From the NCBI GenBank assembly GCA_947454695.1, contig CANGMW010000138.1:1-6983 (forward strand): a stretch of DNA of 6,983 nt, read 5' to 3'. Both the position numbers and the translations under genes were made by a program. Numbering within the stretch: the first letter of the stretch is position 1; each line of letters starts with the position of its first letter. The notes under the pieces are model-generated. The model had not been told where the DNA came from, made no database searches, and was given only the letters and a program-made list of their open reading frames with translations. Of the stretch, positions 1 to 6,480 are shown piece after piece. Source of the DNA: Comamonadaceae bacterium. Lineage in GTDB: Bacteria > Pseudomonadota > Gammaproteobacteria > Burkholderiales > Burkholderiaceae_C.

Positions 1-636
1 AAATACAAACTGAGTCAGGGGATGCGAGGAGGAATGCCAGCGTTCAAAAGCGGTCGCCACTTCAAACGCCATGATGCGGTGCCCTAAATTTCCCATGTGC
101 GCAAGTGGTAGGTAGTCCCCGCCGGGATAGACATCGAGAAACTGCAATTTTTCATACATTCTGTCCAGTGGCCTTCTCGCTGCCACGATGGCCCAGTCAA
201 TGTGGTTGGCAACCCAATAGTGATAGAGGCCCTTGAAAAGCATGTGCTTTACCAAGGTTGCATGAATCCCCCGATCAATGGCTAATCGACTGATGTGGGC
301 GAGTGATCTGCTTTGGAGCGTGGCGGGCAATTGAATGGACTGTTCAAGCGCCAACTGACCAAATCGGTTTGTCTGAATTCTGACAGTGCCCAAGGGGCGT
401 TCATCGATCTTGGATTGAGCGAGCAAGATAGCTACGCCGTTTTGGGTGTCGATCGGTTCAGGGCGGCTAAGTTTCTCAGAGAGTTCGGGGATATGTCTGG
501 CATAGGCGTTGTGACGGACGGAAATCGCTTTCTCCATATCCTTATCGTGCGTGACTTGTTTGACAATGAAGGGGAGGTGCTCGATGGGTTCTGTCTTTTT
601 TTGAAGTTGATTCGGCTTCGCAGGATTAAAAAACAT
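1..636 (-). CDS. FeeM-like N-acyl amino acid synthase (GNAT-fold acyltransferase), 3' end cut by window edge
   Basis: The minus strand is open from an ATG at 636 to the left edge: 212 codons with no stop, so the C-terminus is missing. FeeM-type enzymes belong to the GNAT/autoinducer-synthase superfamily and join a fatty acyl chain, usually from an acyl carrier protein, to an amino acid, giving long-chain N-acyl amino acids. Family-like wording is seen at residues 37-48 (KAISVRHNAYAR), 81-91 (PLGTVRIQTNR), 115-119 (ISRLA) and 150-172 (an AARRPLDRMYE segment followed by LDVYPGG). There is no signal peptide or membrane segment, so it is probably cytoplasmic. The start is backed by a good Shine-Dalgarno, AGGA at 647-644, seven bases before the ATG. 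It diverges from tex. The family call comes from recognition of the residue pattern without an alignment; the acyl donor and amino acid are unknown. A PEP-CTERM-associated acyltransferase is a related alternative. Confidence 0.8.
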   Translation of the reverse strand, partial: MFFNPAKPNQLQKKTEPIEHLPFIVKQVTHDKDMEKAISVRHNAYARHIPELSEKLSRPEPIDTQNGVAILLAQSKIDERPLGTVRIQTNRFGQLALEQSIQLPATLQSRSLAHISRLAIDRGIHATLVKHMLFKGLYHYWVANHIDWAIVAARRPLDRMYEKLQFLDVYPGGDYLPLAHMGNLGHRIMAFEVATAFERWHSSSHPLTQFVF

Positions 637-646
637 AAGTCGTTCC

Positions 647-678
647 TAAGATTTAACTTTTCCATAAATTAAATCTTA
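647..678. promoter_or_regulatory. Perfect 10-bp inverted repeat, operator-like, upstream of the FeeM-like gene
   Basis: TAAGATTTAA at 647-656 is matched exactly by its reverse complement TTAAATCTTA at 669-678, with a 12-base spacer. The half-site centres are 22 bp apart, about two helical turns, as expected for a dimeric regulator. The right arm overlaps the candidate -10 of the minus-strand gene and the left arm touches its Shine-Dalgarno. Further TTAAAT copies occur at 681-686 and 686-691, so part of the match could reflect local AT-richness. A regulator is inferred and none can be named. Confidence 0.4.
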
Positions 679-703
679 TATTAAATTAAATTTAGTAATG
701 AAA
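675..703 (-). promoter_or_regulatory. Candidate sigma-70 promoter for the FeeM-like gene
   Basis: Read on the minus strand, TATAAG (680-675) matches the -10 consensus at five of six positions and lies 17 bases from a poor -35, TTTCAT (703-698). Transcription would begin near 668, about 30 bases before the ATG at 636. The surrounding DNA (about 655-710) is far richer in A and T than the flanking genes, as promoters often are. The -35 is weak, and in such AT-rich DNA a chance -10 is likely. Confidence 0.3.
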
Positions 704-729
704 TTTTGGTTTGTTTCTTGTTTTGCTTG

Positions 730-744
730 GGCTTCACTGGAGCC
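730..744 (+). other. Small stem-loop in the presumed tex leader
   Basis: GGCTTC (730-735) can pair with GGAGCC (739-744) around a three-base loop, five Watson-Crick pairs and one wobble. No T-run follows on either strand, so it is not an intrinsic terminator. The rest of the 637-821 gap shows the dyad described above, a T-rich stretch (about 705-725) and no convincing plus-strand promoter for tex. Confidence 0.2.
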
Positions 745-821
745 GCAAATTTGTTCTCGGGCGGGGTGTGGCAAACTTCACATCAATTTTTTAAGGAAAA
801 GGGCAAGTAAGCCGGTTGAAT

Positions 822-3179
822 ATGAGCCATATTTTTTTGATAATTGCTAAGGAAATTGCGGTTCGTGAGGACCAAGTGCGGGCTGCTGTAGCGCTTCTTG
901 ACGGGGGGGCGACCGTCCCGTTCATTGCCAGGTATAGAAAAGAAGTCACTGGTGGACTCGATGACGTTCAACTGCGTGCCTTGGAGACGCGCCTGACCTA
1001 TCTGCGTGAGATGGACGAACGGCGCGAAGCGATCCTGCAAAGCATTCAAGATCAGGGGAAACTGACGCCTGAATTGACCTTGGCGTTGGAGCAAGCGCAG
1101 AGCAAGCAGGAGTTGGAAGATATTTATTTGCCCTTCAAGCCTAGACGACGAACTAAAGGACAAATCGCCCGGGAGGCTGGCATTGAACCACTGGCAGATC
1201 AACTTTTTTCTGATCCCAGCCTCGACCCCCAGACATCTGCCCTGGCTTACGTCAAACCGGAAAAAAATGAAGCGGGAGACGATTTCACCACCGTGCCAGC
1301 CGTGCTTGACGGCGTACGAGACATTCTCAGTGAGCGCTGGGCTGAGGACGCCGCTCTGTTACAGCACCTGCGTGACTGGCTGTGGTCTGAGGGTGTTCTG
1401 ACCAGCCACATTGCGGCGGGCAAAGATGAAGGGCAAGCCGACGTTTCCAAGTTTCGTGACTACTTTGATTACGACGAGCCCATCGCCCGTGTGCCTTCAC
1501 ACCGGGCGCTTGCCGTGTTTCGCGGTCGGCAAATGGATATCCTGGATGTGAAGTTGGTTCAGCCGCTACCAGCAGCCAGTTCGGCGCCTGGTGCTTCTAA
1601 CTCAGCGCAAACCCTCTCGGTGGCTGAGGCCAAAATCGCTATGCATCTGAACTGGCGTCATCAGGGCCGATCAGGTGATGACTTGATTCGAAAATCAGTT
1701 GCTTGGACTTGGCGTGTCAAACTCAGTTTGGTGATGGAGCGAGACTTATTCACACGGTTGCGAGAATCAGCTGAAGCAGTCGCGATCAAAGTATTTGCAG
1801 ATAATTTAAGAGATCTGTTGTTAGCAGCACCGGCGGGCCCGCGTGTCGTCATGGGATTAGACCCGGGCATTCGAACAGGTGTGAAAGTTGCCGTTGTGGA
1901 TGTCACCGGAAAACTAATAGAGACCTCCACGGTTTATCCCCATGAGCCGCGATGCGATTGGGAAGGGGCCAAATTGAGTTTGGCAAAGCTGTGTGTCAAA
2001 CACGGGGTTGGCTTGGTTGCAATTGGCAACGGCACGGCCAGTCGTGAAACAGACAAACTCGCGGCAGAGGTGATCAAGCAGCTAGGGGCGGCTGTTCAGG
2101 CTCCGGGCATTGAGCGTGTGGTTGTCAGCGAAGCAGGCGCATCGGTTTACTCCGCCAGCGAATACGCATCCCAGGAGATGCCCGACATTGATGTGAGTTT
2201 GCGCGGTGCGGCCAGTATTGCTCGTCGTTTGCAGGATCCGCTGGCAGAATTGGTCAAGATTGATCCCAAGTCCATTGGCGTGGGGCAATACCAACACGAC
2301 GTCAATCAAAGTGATTTGGCAAAGAGTTTGAACGCAGTCGTTGAGGATTGTGTGAATTCGGTTGGCGTGGACTTGAACACAGCCAGTGAGCCTTTGTTGT
2401 CGCGTGTGTCTGGTTTGTCATCCCATGTTGCACGTGCCGTGGTTCGATGGCGCGAAAGCCACGGTGCATTTAAAAATCGCCAGCAGCTTTTGCAAGTCAG
2501 CGGGCTTGGTGCAAAAACATTTGAACAATGCGCGGGCTTTTTGCGCATCACAAACGGGGATAACCCCATCGACATGACCGGTGTTCATCCTGAAACCTAC
2601 CCGGTGGTTGAGAAAATTATGCTCACAACCGGCAAGCCCATCACTGCCATCATGGGGCACGGCGATGTGCTCAAAACTTTACGTCCTGAGCAATTTGTGA
2701 CCCAACAAGTTGGCGTACTCACGGTCCAAGACATTCTGCAAGAACTAGAAAAACCAGGCCGTGACCCCCGTCCCGACTTTAAAGTTGCGCGCTTCAACGA
2801 AGGCGTCGAGGATATTAAAGACCTAAGCCCTGGCTTGCTGCTTGAGGGAACGGTGAGCAATGTGGCAGCTTTCGGCGCGTTCATCGACTTGGGCGTGCAT
2901 CAGGATGGACTGGTCCATGTGAGCCAACTCAGTCACAAATTCGTGAATGATGCGCGTGAGGTGGTCAAAACAGGCGATATTGTGAAGGTTCGCGTGGTGG
3001 AGGTTGACCTCGCTCGCAAGCGAATTAGTCTGACCATGCGCCTGAACGACCCGATTGCCAGCTCGTCTGCTCAGGGCGATAATCGCTTTCAGACGGCGCC
3101 TAGGCACCAGCGTCAGGCAAGGCAAGAGGTGGCACCGTCAACGGCTTTGGCGTCTGCTTTTGCAAAACTAAAACAGTGA
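822..3179 (+). CDS. tex: Tex, S1-domain RNA-binding transcription accessory protein
   Basis: The 785-residue product has the full length and domain order of bacterial Tex, a cytoplasmic nucleic-acid-binding protein related to eukaryotic Spt6 and linked to transcription and stress or toxin-gene expression. Visible in order: Tex N-terminal helical region with the hallmark ATVPFIARYRKEVTGGLDD (about 30-48); a YqgF/RNase H-like domain starting at GLDPGIRTG (345-353); the conserved core around DPLAELVKIDPKSIGVGQYQ (to about 491); helix-hairpin-helix DNA-binding motifs (about 514-580, including VSGLGAKT); and a C-terminal S1 RNA-binding domain (about 671-741, GTVSNVAAFGAFIDLG). It ends in FAKLKQ, typical of the family. 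The ATG at 822 aligns best with family N-termini; an in-frame TTG at 816 would add two residues. Ribosome-site support is weak: the purine-rich tract at 793-803 is 18 bases from the ATG. A low-complexity Ala/Ser linker (about 250-262) is the only oddity. Confidence 0.97.
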   Translation: MSHIFLIIAKEIAVREDQVRAAVALLDGGATVPFIARYRKEVTGGLDDVQLRALETRLTYLREMDERREAILQSIQDQGKLTPELTLALEQAQSKQELEDIYLPFKPRRRTKGQIAREAGIEPLADQLFSDPSLDPQTSALAYVKPEKNEAGDDFTTVPAVLDGVRDILSERWAEDAALLQHLRDWLWSEGVLTSHIAAGKDEGQADVSKFRDYFDYDEPIARVPSHRALAVFRGRQMDILDVKLVQPLPAASSAPGASNSAQTLSVAEAKIAMHLNWRHQGRSGDDLIRKSVAWTWRVKLSLVMERDLFTRLRESAEAVAIKVFADNLRDLLLAAPAGPRVVMGLDPGIRTGVKVAVVDVTGKLIETSTVYPHEPRCDWEGAKLSLAKLCVKHGVGLVAIGNGTASRETDKLAAEVIKQLGAAVQAPGIERVVVSEAGASVYSASEYASQEMPDIDVSLRGAASIARRLQDPLAELVKIDPKSIGVGQYQHDVNQSDLAKSLNAVVEDCVNSVGVDLNTASEPLLSRVSGLSSHVARAVVRWRESHGAFKNRQQLLQVSGLGAKTFEQCAGFLRITNGDNPIDMTGVHPETYPVVEKIMLTTGKPITAIMGHGDVLKTLRPEQFVTQQVGVLTVQDILQELEKPGRDPRPDFKVARFNEGVEDIKDLSPGLLLEGTVSNVAAFGAFIDLGVHQDGLVHVSQLSHKFVNDAREVVKTGDIVKVRVVEVDLARKRISLTMRLNDPIASSSAQGDNRFQTAPRHQRQARQEVAPSTALASAFAKLKQ

Positions 3180-3201
3180 ATCACAATATTTTTCATGATT
3201 C
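3178..3201 (+). other. Weak inverted repeat in the tex-HDOD gap
   Basis: GAATCA (3178-3183, overlapping the tex stop) pairs with TGATTC (3196-3201) across a 12-base, T-rich loop. Only six pairs form, four of them A-T, and no T-run follows, so it is a poor terminator. The remainder of the 68-base gap shows no clear promoter, which leaves read-through from tex into the HDOD gene possible. Confidence 0.2.
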
Positions 3202-3247
3202 CTGGGTCGCAAATTAACTCGTCTTAACCTGCGCTTGGACTGTCACT

Positions 3248-4057
3248 ATGAATTTATCGTCATTGTTGGCCTTGCCAATCGTTCTGCCAAGTATTCCGAA
3301 GGTCATTGCGCTCTTGCTCAGTGAATTAGACCGGCCTGAACCTGATTTGCAGCAAATCACAGAACTTATCAGTTCCGATTTGGCCCTGACCACCCGTTTG
3401 CTGAAATATGCCAATGCGGGCTATTTCCAAATGTCTGGAAAAATCAGCAGTGCGTCGGAAGCTTTGGCCGTGTTGGGCATGAGCCACATCCGTGCCATTG
3501 CCAGTGAGGCCGCCTCTGATGCTTCCTTGAAAACTTTGCCAGGTATTCAGTTGCAGCAGTTCTGGGCCTACAGCTTGCACGTGGCAAGACTGTCGCGTCT
3601 GTACGCAGGGTTGATTCAACACAATCAAGTGTCGGCCTTCACCTGTGGATTAGTTCATGGTATCGGTGAGTTAATGATGCACGCGGGCATGCCTTCTCAA
3701 ATGGCTTTGATGAATATGGTGAGCGCACCATTGCACCTGAAGCGAGGAGAGTCTGAGTTCGCGCATTTCGGCTTCAGCTACGCACAAGCCAGTGGGGCCT
3801 ATGCGAAAAAATGGCTGTTTCCCAAAGACATGGTCGATGCGTTAGAAAATTTTGACGCGCCATTTCAAAATAATGTGTACGAACCCTTGTCAGGCATCAT
3901 TCACCTTGCGGCATGGCGTGCCCGTGCCGAGTTGGATCGGCTGACCGACAGCGAGTTGTCCGTCACGTTTCCCAGCATGGTGGGAGAGGTGCTTGATTTG
4001 GACATGGACACTGTTTTGCAGCAGTCGCCCTTTGACTGGTCTGCAGTGGTGCGTTAA
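3248..4057 (+). CDS. HDOD domain-containing protein
   Basis: The 269-residue protein carries an HDOD domain over roughly residues 8-205. The family signature is seen in LISSDLALTTRLLKYANAGYF (about 40-60), the ISSASEALAVLGMSHIRAIA stretch (66-85) and FWAYSLHVARLSRLYA (105-120). HDOD is a non-catalytic relative of HD phosphohydrolases found in bacterial signalling and regulatory proteins. In agreement, the position of the metal-binding HD pair reads HG (137-138, in LVHGIGELM), and the upstream histidine of FWRHS-type motifs is Tyr. No receiver, GGDEF or EAL domain is attached, so it is a stand-alone HDOD protein, probably acting by protein contacts. There is no signal peptide. A weak GGA (3237-3239) lies eight bases before the ATG. 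It follows tex by 68 bases and precedes the patatin-like gene by 40. The target or partner is unknown. Confidence 0.88.
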   Translation: MNLSSLLALPIVLPSIPKVIALLLSELDRPEPDLQQITELISSDLALTTRLLKYANAGYFQMSGKISSASEALAVLGMSHIRAIASEAASDASLKTLPGIQLQQFWAYSLHVARLSRLYAGLIQHNQVSAFTCGLVHGIGELMMHAGMPSQMALMNMVSAPLHLKRGESEFAHFGFSYAQASGAYAKKWLFPKDMVDALENFDAPFQNNVYEPLSGIIHLAAWRARAELDRLTDSELSVTFPSMVGEVLDLDMDTVLQQSPFDWSAVVR

Positions 4058-4097
4058 CTGACGGCTTTCTTTTTTCTCCCATACAAAAATCACGCTC

Positions 4098-5207
4098 ATG
4101 AAAGCGCTTCGTATTTATGCGGGCCCGCGGGCCTTTTCGCAGTTGAGGCAACATGGATTGCGTCCCCAAGACGTTGCCACCATTCCCGCGGCTGCAGGCG
4201 GTCCCAAAGGGCTGATTCTGGGCGAGTTAGACCGTTTTTTATTTGGTCAGTGGCTGCCCCAAAGTACCCAGCCCATTGACTTGGTCGGTGCATCGATTGG
4301 CGCCTGGCGTATGGCTACCGCCTGCCTGAACGATGCGGATGCTGCCTTCAGCCGCCTGTCACACGACTACATCCATCAAGACTTCAAACTGCTGCCCGGC
4401 AACAAGATGCCTTCAGCCCGAAGTGTGAGTGAGGCATTCGCCAACAACTTGAATTTGTTTTATGGCGGTCGAATTGATGAGGTCTTGTCCCATCCCCGTT
4501 ACCGACTTCATGTGATGACATCCCATGGTCGCCATATCCTTCGTCGCGAACAGCGATTGCTGACTGCATTGGGGTATGCCGGTGCCTTTATGAGCAACAC
4601 CTTGCGTCGCAAGGCCATGGGCGCCTGGCTTGAACGCATCGTTTTTTCCAGCGGCCAGGATGCGAGCGTTGGGGCCGGGTGCGCGCCTTTACCTTTTGCG
4701 GTGAATGATTACCGAACAAAGCAAGTGCACTTGACCGCCGGTAATTTCCTGCAGGCGGTTCAAGCCAGCTGCTCGATACCCTTTGCCTTGACCGCCGTCC
4801 ACGATATACCGGGCGCGCCGCCGGGCGCCTATTGGGATGGTGGTATCACCGATTACCACTTGCACCTGAATTACGCCGCGCCCTTGACCGCTACCCCTCA
4901 GGGTTTGGTGCTTTACCCGCATTTCCAAAAAAGTGTGGTGCCAGGCTGGTTAGACAAATCGCTGCGCTGGCGTCACCGGGCAACGCACCATCTGGACACC
5001 ATGGTGTTGTTAGCGCCCGACCCGGACTGGGTGAAGTCCTTACCCAACGGCAAGCTGCCCGATCGCACCGATTTCGTTCACTACGGCCATGATTTCGCCG
5101 GCCGCGTGAAAGTGTGGCAACAAGCCGTGCAGATGAGCGCGCAGTTAGTCGATGAATTTCAGGCCTGGCTCGACAAGCCGGACATGGGTCAAGTTCAGGC
5201 TTTGTGA
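4098..5207 (+). CDS. Patatin-like phospholipase family protein
   Basis: The 369-residue product shows the patatin Ser-Asp dyad: nucleophile elbow GASIG (64-68, Ser66) and DGG (247-249, Asp247, within YWDGGITD). The glycine-rich oxyanion loop near the N-terminus reads AAGGPKG (32-38) in place of the usual DGGGxRG, keeping Gly-Gly and a basic residue. Patatin-like enzymes are acyl hydrolases that free fatty acids from phospholipids or other lipids. The N-terminus (MKALRIYAGPRAF) is not a signal peptide and there is no membrane segment, so a cytoplasmic or peripheral location is likely. The DGG lies unusually far from the Ser, leaving a long middle region (about 75-240) with basic patches such as RHILRREQR. 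No Shine-Dalgarno precedes the ATG, which may mean translation is weak. It follows the HDOD gene by 40 bases on the same strand. The substrate cannot be read from the sequence. Confidence 0.87.
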   Translation: MKALRIYAGPRAFSQLRQHGLRPQDVATIPAAAGGPKGLILGELDRFLFGQWLPQSTQPIDLVGASIGAWRMATACLNDADAAFSRLSHDYIHQDFKLLPGNKMPSARSVSEAFANNLNLFYGGRIDEVLSHPRYRLHVMTSHGRHILRREQRLLTALGYAGAFMSNTLRRKAMGAWLERIVFSSGQDASVGAGCAPLPFAVNDYRTKQVHLTAGNFLQAVQASCSIPFALTAVHDIPGAPPGAYWDGGITDYHLHLNYAAPLTATPQGLVLYPHFQKSVVPGWLDKSLRWRHRATHHLDTMVLLAPDPDWVKSLPNGKLPDRTDFVHYGHDFAGRVKVWQQAVQMSAQLVDEFQAWLDKPDMGQVQAL

Positions 5208-5227
5208 TGGGGCTTCAGGTTCGCAAT

Positions 5228-5276
5228 CGTTTTTCGATCGCTCTGCGTTGACTTGGAGCGAGTCGGAAAAAAAACG
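5228..5276. repeat. Long imperfect inverted repeat between convergent genes; possible 3' end structure
   Basis: In the 70-base gap between the patatin-like gene and the alcohol dehydrogenase, TCGCTC (5238-5243) pairs exactly with GAGCGA (5256-5261). With a one-base bulge on the right arm, CGA (5235-5237) then pairs with TCG (5263-5265), and past a further unpaired base T5 (5230-5234) faces A8 (5267-5274). The result is a stem of about 16 pairs that could form in RNA from either strand. It lacks the T-run after the stem that an intrinsic terminator needs; on the minus strand the T8 comes before the stem. It may serve as a 3' stabilising or Rho-assisting structure for both genes. Smaller competing hairpins exist, such as GAGCG/CGCTC (5256-5260 and 5275-5279). 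Confidence 0.35.
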
Positions 5277-5277
5277 C

Positions 5278-6414
5278 TCACAGGGATTGCTGCAGCATCT
5301 CTCGGTATTCCTCTGCTGTCGCAATGCGGGGATTGGTTTTGTGACAGTGGTCTGCCATGGCGCCTGCAATCACCTGATCGAACACTGCTTCGCCCACGCC
5401 CATGGCGGCCAGTCCTTTGGGCAAGCCCAAACGGGCGTTCATGTCTACCAGCGCCGCTTCAATGTCGGAGCCGCTTTGTAAACCCATGGCGTTTGCCATG
5501 CGATTGAGGCGGTTTTCTTTCTGAACCGATTCGGCGACCGCGTTGAAACGGACCACCGCCGGTAAAAACATCGCATTGAGCGTGCCATGGTGCAAGGCGG
5601 GATTTACCCCGCCCAGACTGTGACTCAAAGAATGCACGCAGCCCAAGCCTTTTTGAAACGCCATAGCGCCTTGCATAGAAGCACTCATGAGGTTCAGGCG
5701 CGCTTCTCGGTCTGCGCCGTTGCGTGTGGCGCGCTCGATATGGGCCCAGGCCCGTTGCAGGCCGTCTAGGCCAATCCCGTCGGCGGGCGGGTTAAAGGCA
5801 GGTGCCATGAAGGTTTCCATGCAATGCGCAATCGCATCCATGCCCGTGGCCGCGGTCAAGCCTGCCGGCAAGCCCAAGGTGAGCTCAGGATCGCAGATGG
5901 CTGCCTTAGGCACCAGATGCCAAGAATGAAAACCCAGCTTGCGGTGGTCGTCTACGATCAGAATCGCGCCGCGAGCCACTTCGCTGCCGGTGCCGCTGGT
6001 CGTAGGTACCGCAATGATGGGGGGCACACGCTCTGTGATTTTCAGCGAGCCGCCTTCGATGGTGGCATAGGTTTTGAGGGGGCCTTCATGAGTGGACGCA
6101 ATGGCCACCCCTTTGGCACAGTCGATCGAACTGCCGCCACCGACCGCAATGAGACCATCGCATTGGCCTGCCTTGTACATCGCAACGGCTGCGCGAACAG
6201 CTGCTTCGGTGGGGTTAGACGGGGTTTGATCAAACACGACAGGGGAGAAGCCGGGCAGGGCTTCCAGCGCTGTTTGCAGGATACCGGCCGCCTTCACACC
6301 GGCGTCGGTGACGATCAAGGGGCGGCTGATGCCCAGGCGCTCGCATTCCTGTTTGAGCAGGGCAATCGCGCCGAAATCAAATTGAATCTGGGTGACGTAA
6401 TTAATGAGGGGCAT
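5278..6414 (-). CDS. Iron-containing (group III) alcohol dehydrogenase
   Basis: The 378-residue enzyme belongs to the iron-dependent alcohol dehydrogenase family (FucO, YiaY and relatives), which interconverts alcohols and aldehydes or ketones with NAD(P) in the cytoplasm. The Rossmann-like N-terminal part carries GGGSSIDCAKG (92-102) and PTTSGTGSE (137-145), both nucleotide-binding signatures. The metal ligands are visible by analogy with FucO: Asp193 and His197 (GMDAIAHCMETF), His261 (GCVHSLSH) and His276 (ALHHG), the last spaced one residue further than in FucO. Length matches the family norm. The frame is open further upstream to an ATG at 6450, but the start at 6414 is chosen because AAGGA (6427-6423) sits eight bases before it and the protein then begins MPLINYVTQIQF, as family members do. 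It converges on the patatin-like gene and diverges from the esterase. The substrate is not predictable; 4-hydroxybutyrate or short-chain alcohols are possibilities. Confidence 0.93.
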   Translation of the reverse strand: MPLINYVTQIQFDFGAIALLKQECERLGISRPLIVTDAGVKAAGILQTALEALPGFSPVVFDQTPSNPTEAAVRAAVAMYKAGQCDGLIAVGGGSSIDCAKGVAIASTHEGPLKTYATIEGGSLKITERVPPIIAVPTTSGTGSEVARGAILIVDDHRKLGFHSWHLVPKAAICDPELTLGLPAGLTAATGMDAIAHCMETFMAPAFNPPADGIGLDGLQRAWAHIERATRNGADREARLNLMSASMQGAMAFQKGLGCVHSLSHSLGGVNPALHHGTLNAMFLPAVVRFNAVAESVQKENRLNRMANAMGLQSGSDIEAALVDMNARLGLPKGLAAMGVGEAVFDQVIAGAMADHCHKTNPRIATAEEYREMLQQSL

Positions 6415-6422
6415 GGTCTGAA

Positions 6423-6427
6423 TCCTT
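6423..6427 (-). promoter_or_regulatory. Ribosome binding site deciding the alcohol dehydrogenase start
   Basis: AAGGA, read on the minus strand, lies eight bases before the ATG at 6414. It falls inside the reading frame of the longer version starting at 6450, which argues that the extra 12 residues of that version are not made. Confidence 0.7.
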
Positions 6428-6435
6428 GGCGCTGC

Positions 6436-6469
6436 AGTGTAGGATAACAAGCCACTACTCTAGCAAGCC
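6436..6469. promoter_or_regulatory. Divergent promoter region with direct repeat between alcohol dehydrogenase and esterase
   Basis: Only 66 bases separate the two divergent starts, so their promoters must lie here or inside the genes. CAAGCC occurs twice (6448-6453 and 6464-6469), 16 bases apart, the kind of tandem site an activator might use. On the minus strand TTGCTA (6466-6461) and TACACT (6441-6436) each match the sigma-70 consensus at four of six positions, but the 19-base spacer is long. No good plus-strand promoter was found. All of this is weak, pattern-only evidence. Confidence 0.25.
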
Positions 6470-6480
6470 TCACACCGTTC

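Noticed and set aside
432..665. Minus-strand 77-codon frame starting at 665, upstream of the FeeM-like start
   Set aside because: It overlaps the FeeM-like gene in another frame, has no family-like sequence, and its ATG lies inside the spacer of the dyad.
313..672. Plus-strand frame of 119 codons near the left end
   Set aside because: It lies antisense to the FeeM-like gene, whose minus-strand frame gives a recognisable protein with a good ribosome site; the plus-strand product resembles nothing known.
726..746. GG-N10-GC spacing on the minus strand, suggesting a sigma-54 promoter for the FeeM-like gene
   Set aside because: Only the invariant GG and GC agree; the rest of the -24 and -12 elements do not, and such spacing is common by chance.
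903..909. Run of seven G within tex, a possible slippage or phase-variation site
   Set aside because: It encodes the conserved Gly-Gly-Ala of the Tex N-terminal motif in frame, and seven G is short for phase variation; tex is not a typical phase-variable gene.
5224..5241. Hairpin GCAATCG/CGATCGC around T5 as an intrinsic terminator
   Set aside because: The stem has a mismatch on the plus strand, the T5 is in the loop and not after the stem, and neither strand shows a following T-run.
5824..6447. Plus-strand frame of 207 codons across the right half of the window
   Set aside because: It is fully antisense to the alcohol dehydrogenase, whose nucleotide and metal-binding motifs are intact; its product shows the mirror-image composition of a shadow frame.
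6415..6450. N-terminal extension of the alcohol dehydrogenase to the ATG at 6450
   Set aside because: The added residues are not family-like, and a well-placed Shine-Dalgarno lies inside the extension directly serving the ATG at 6414.
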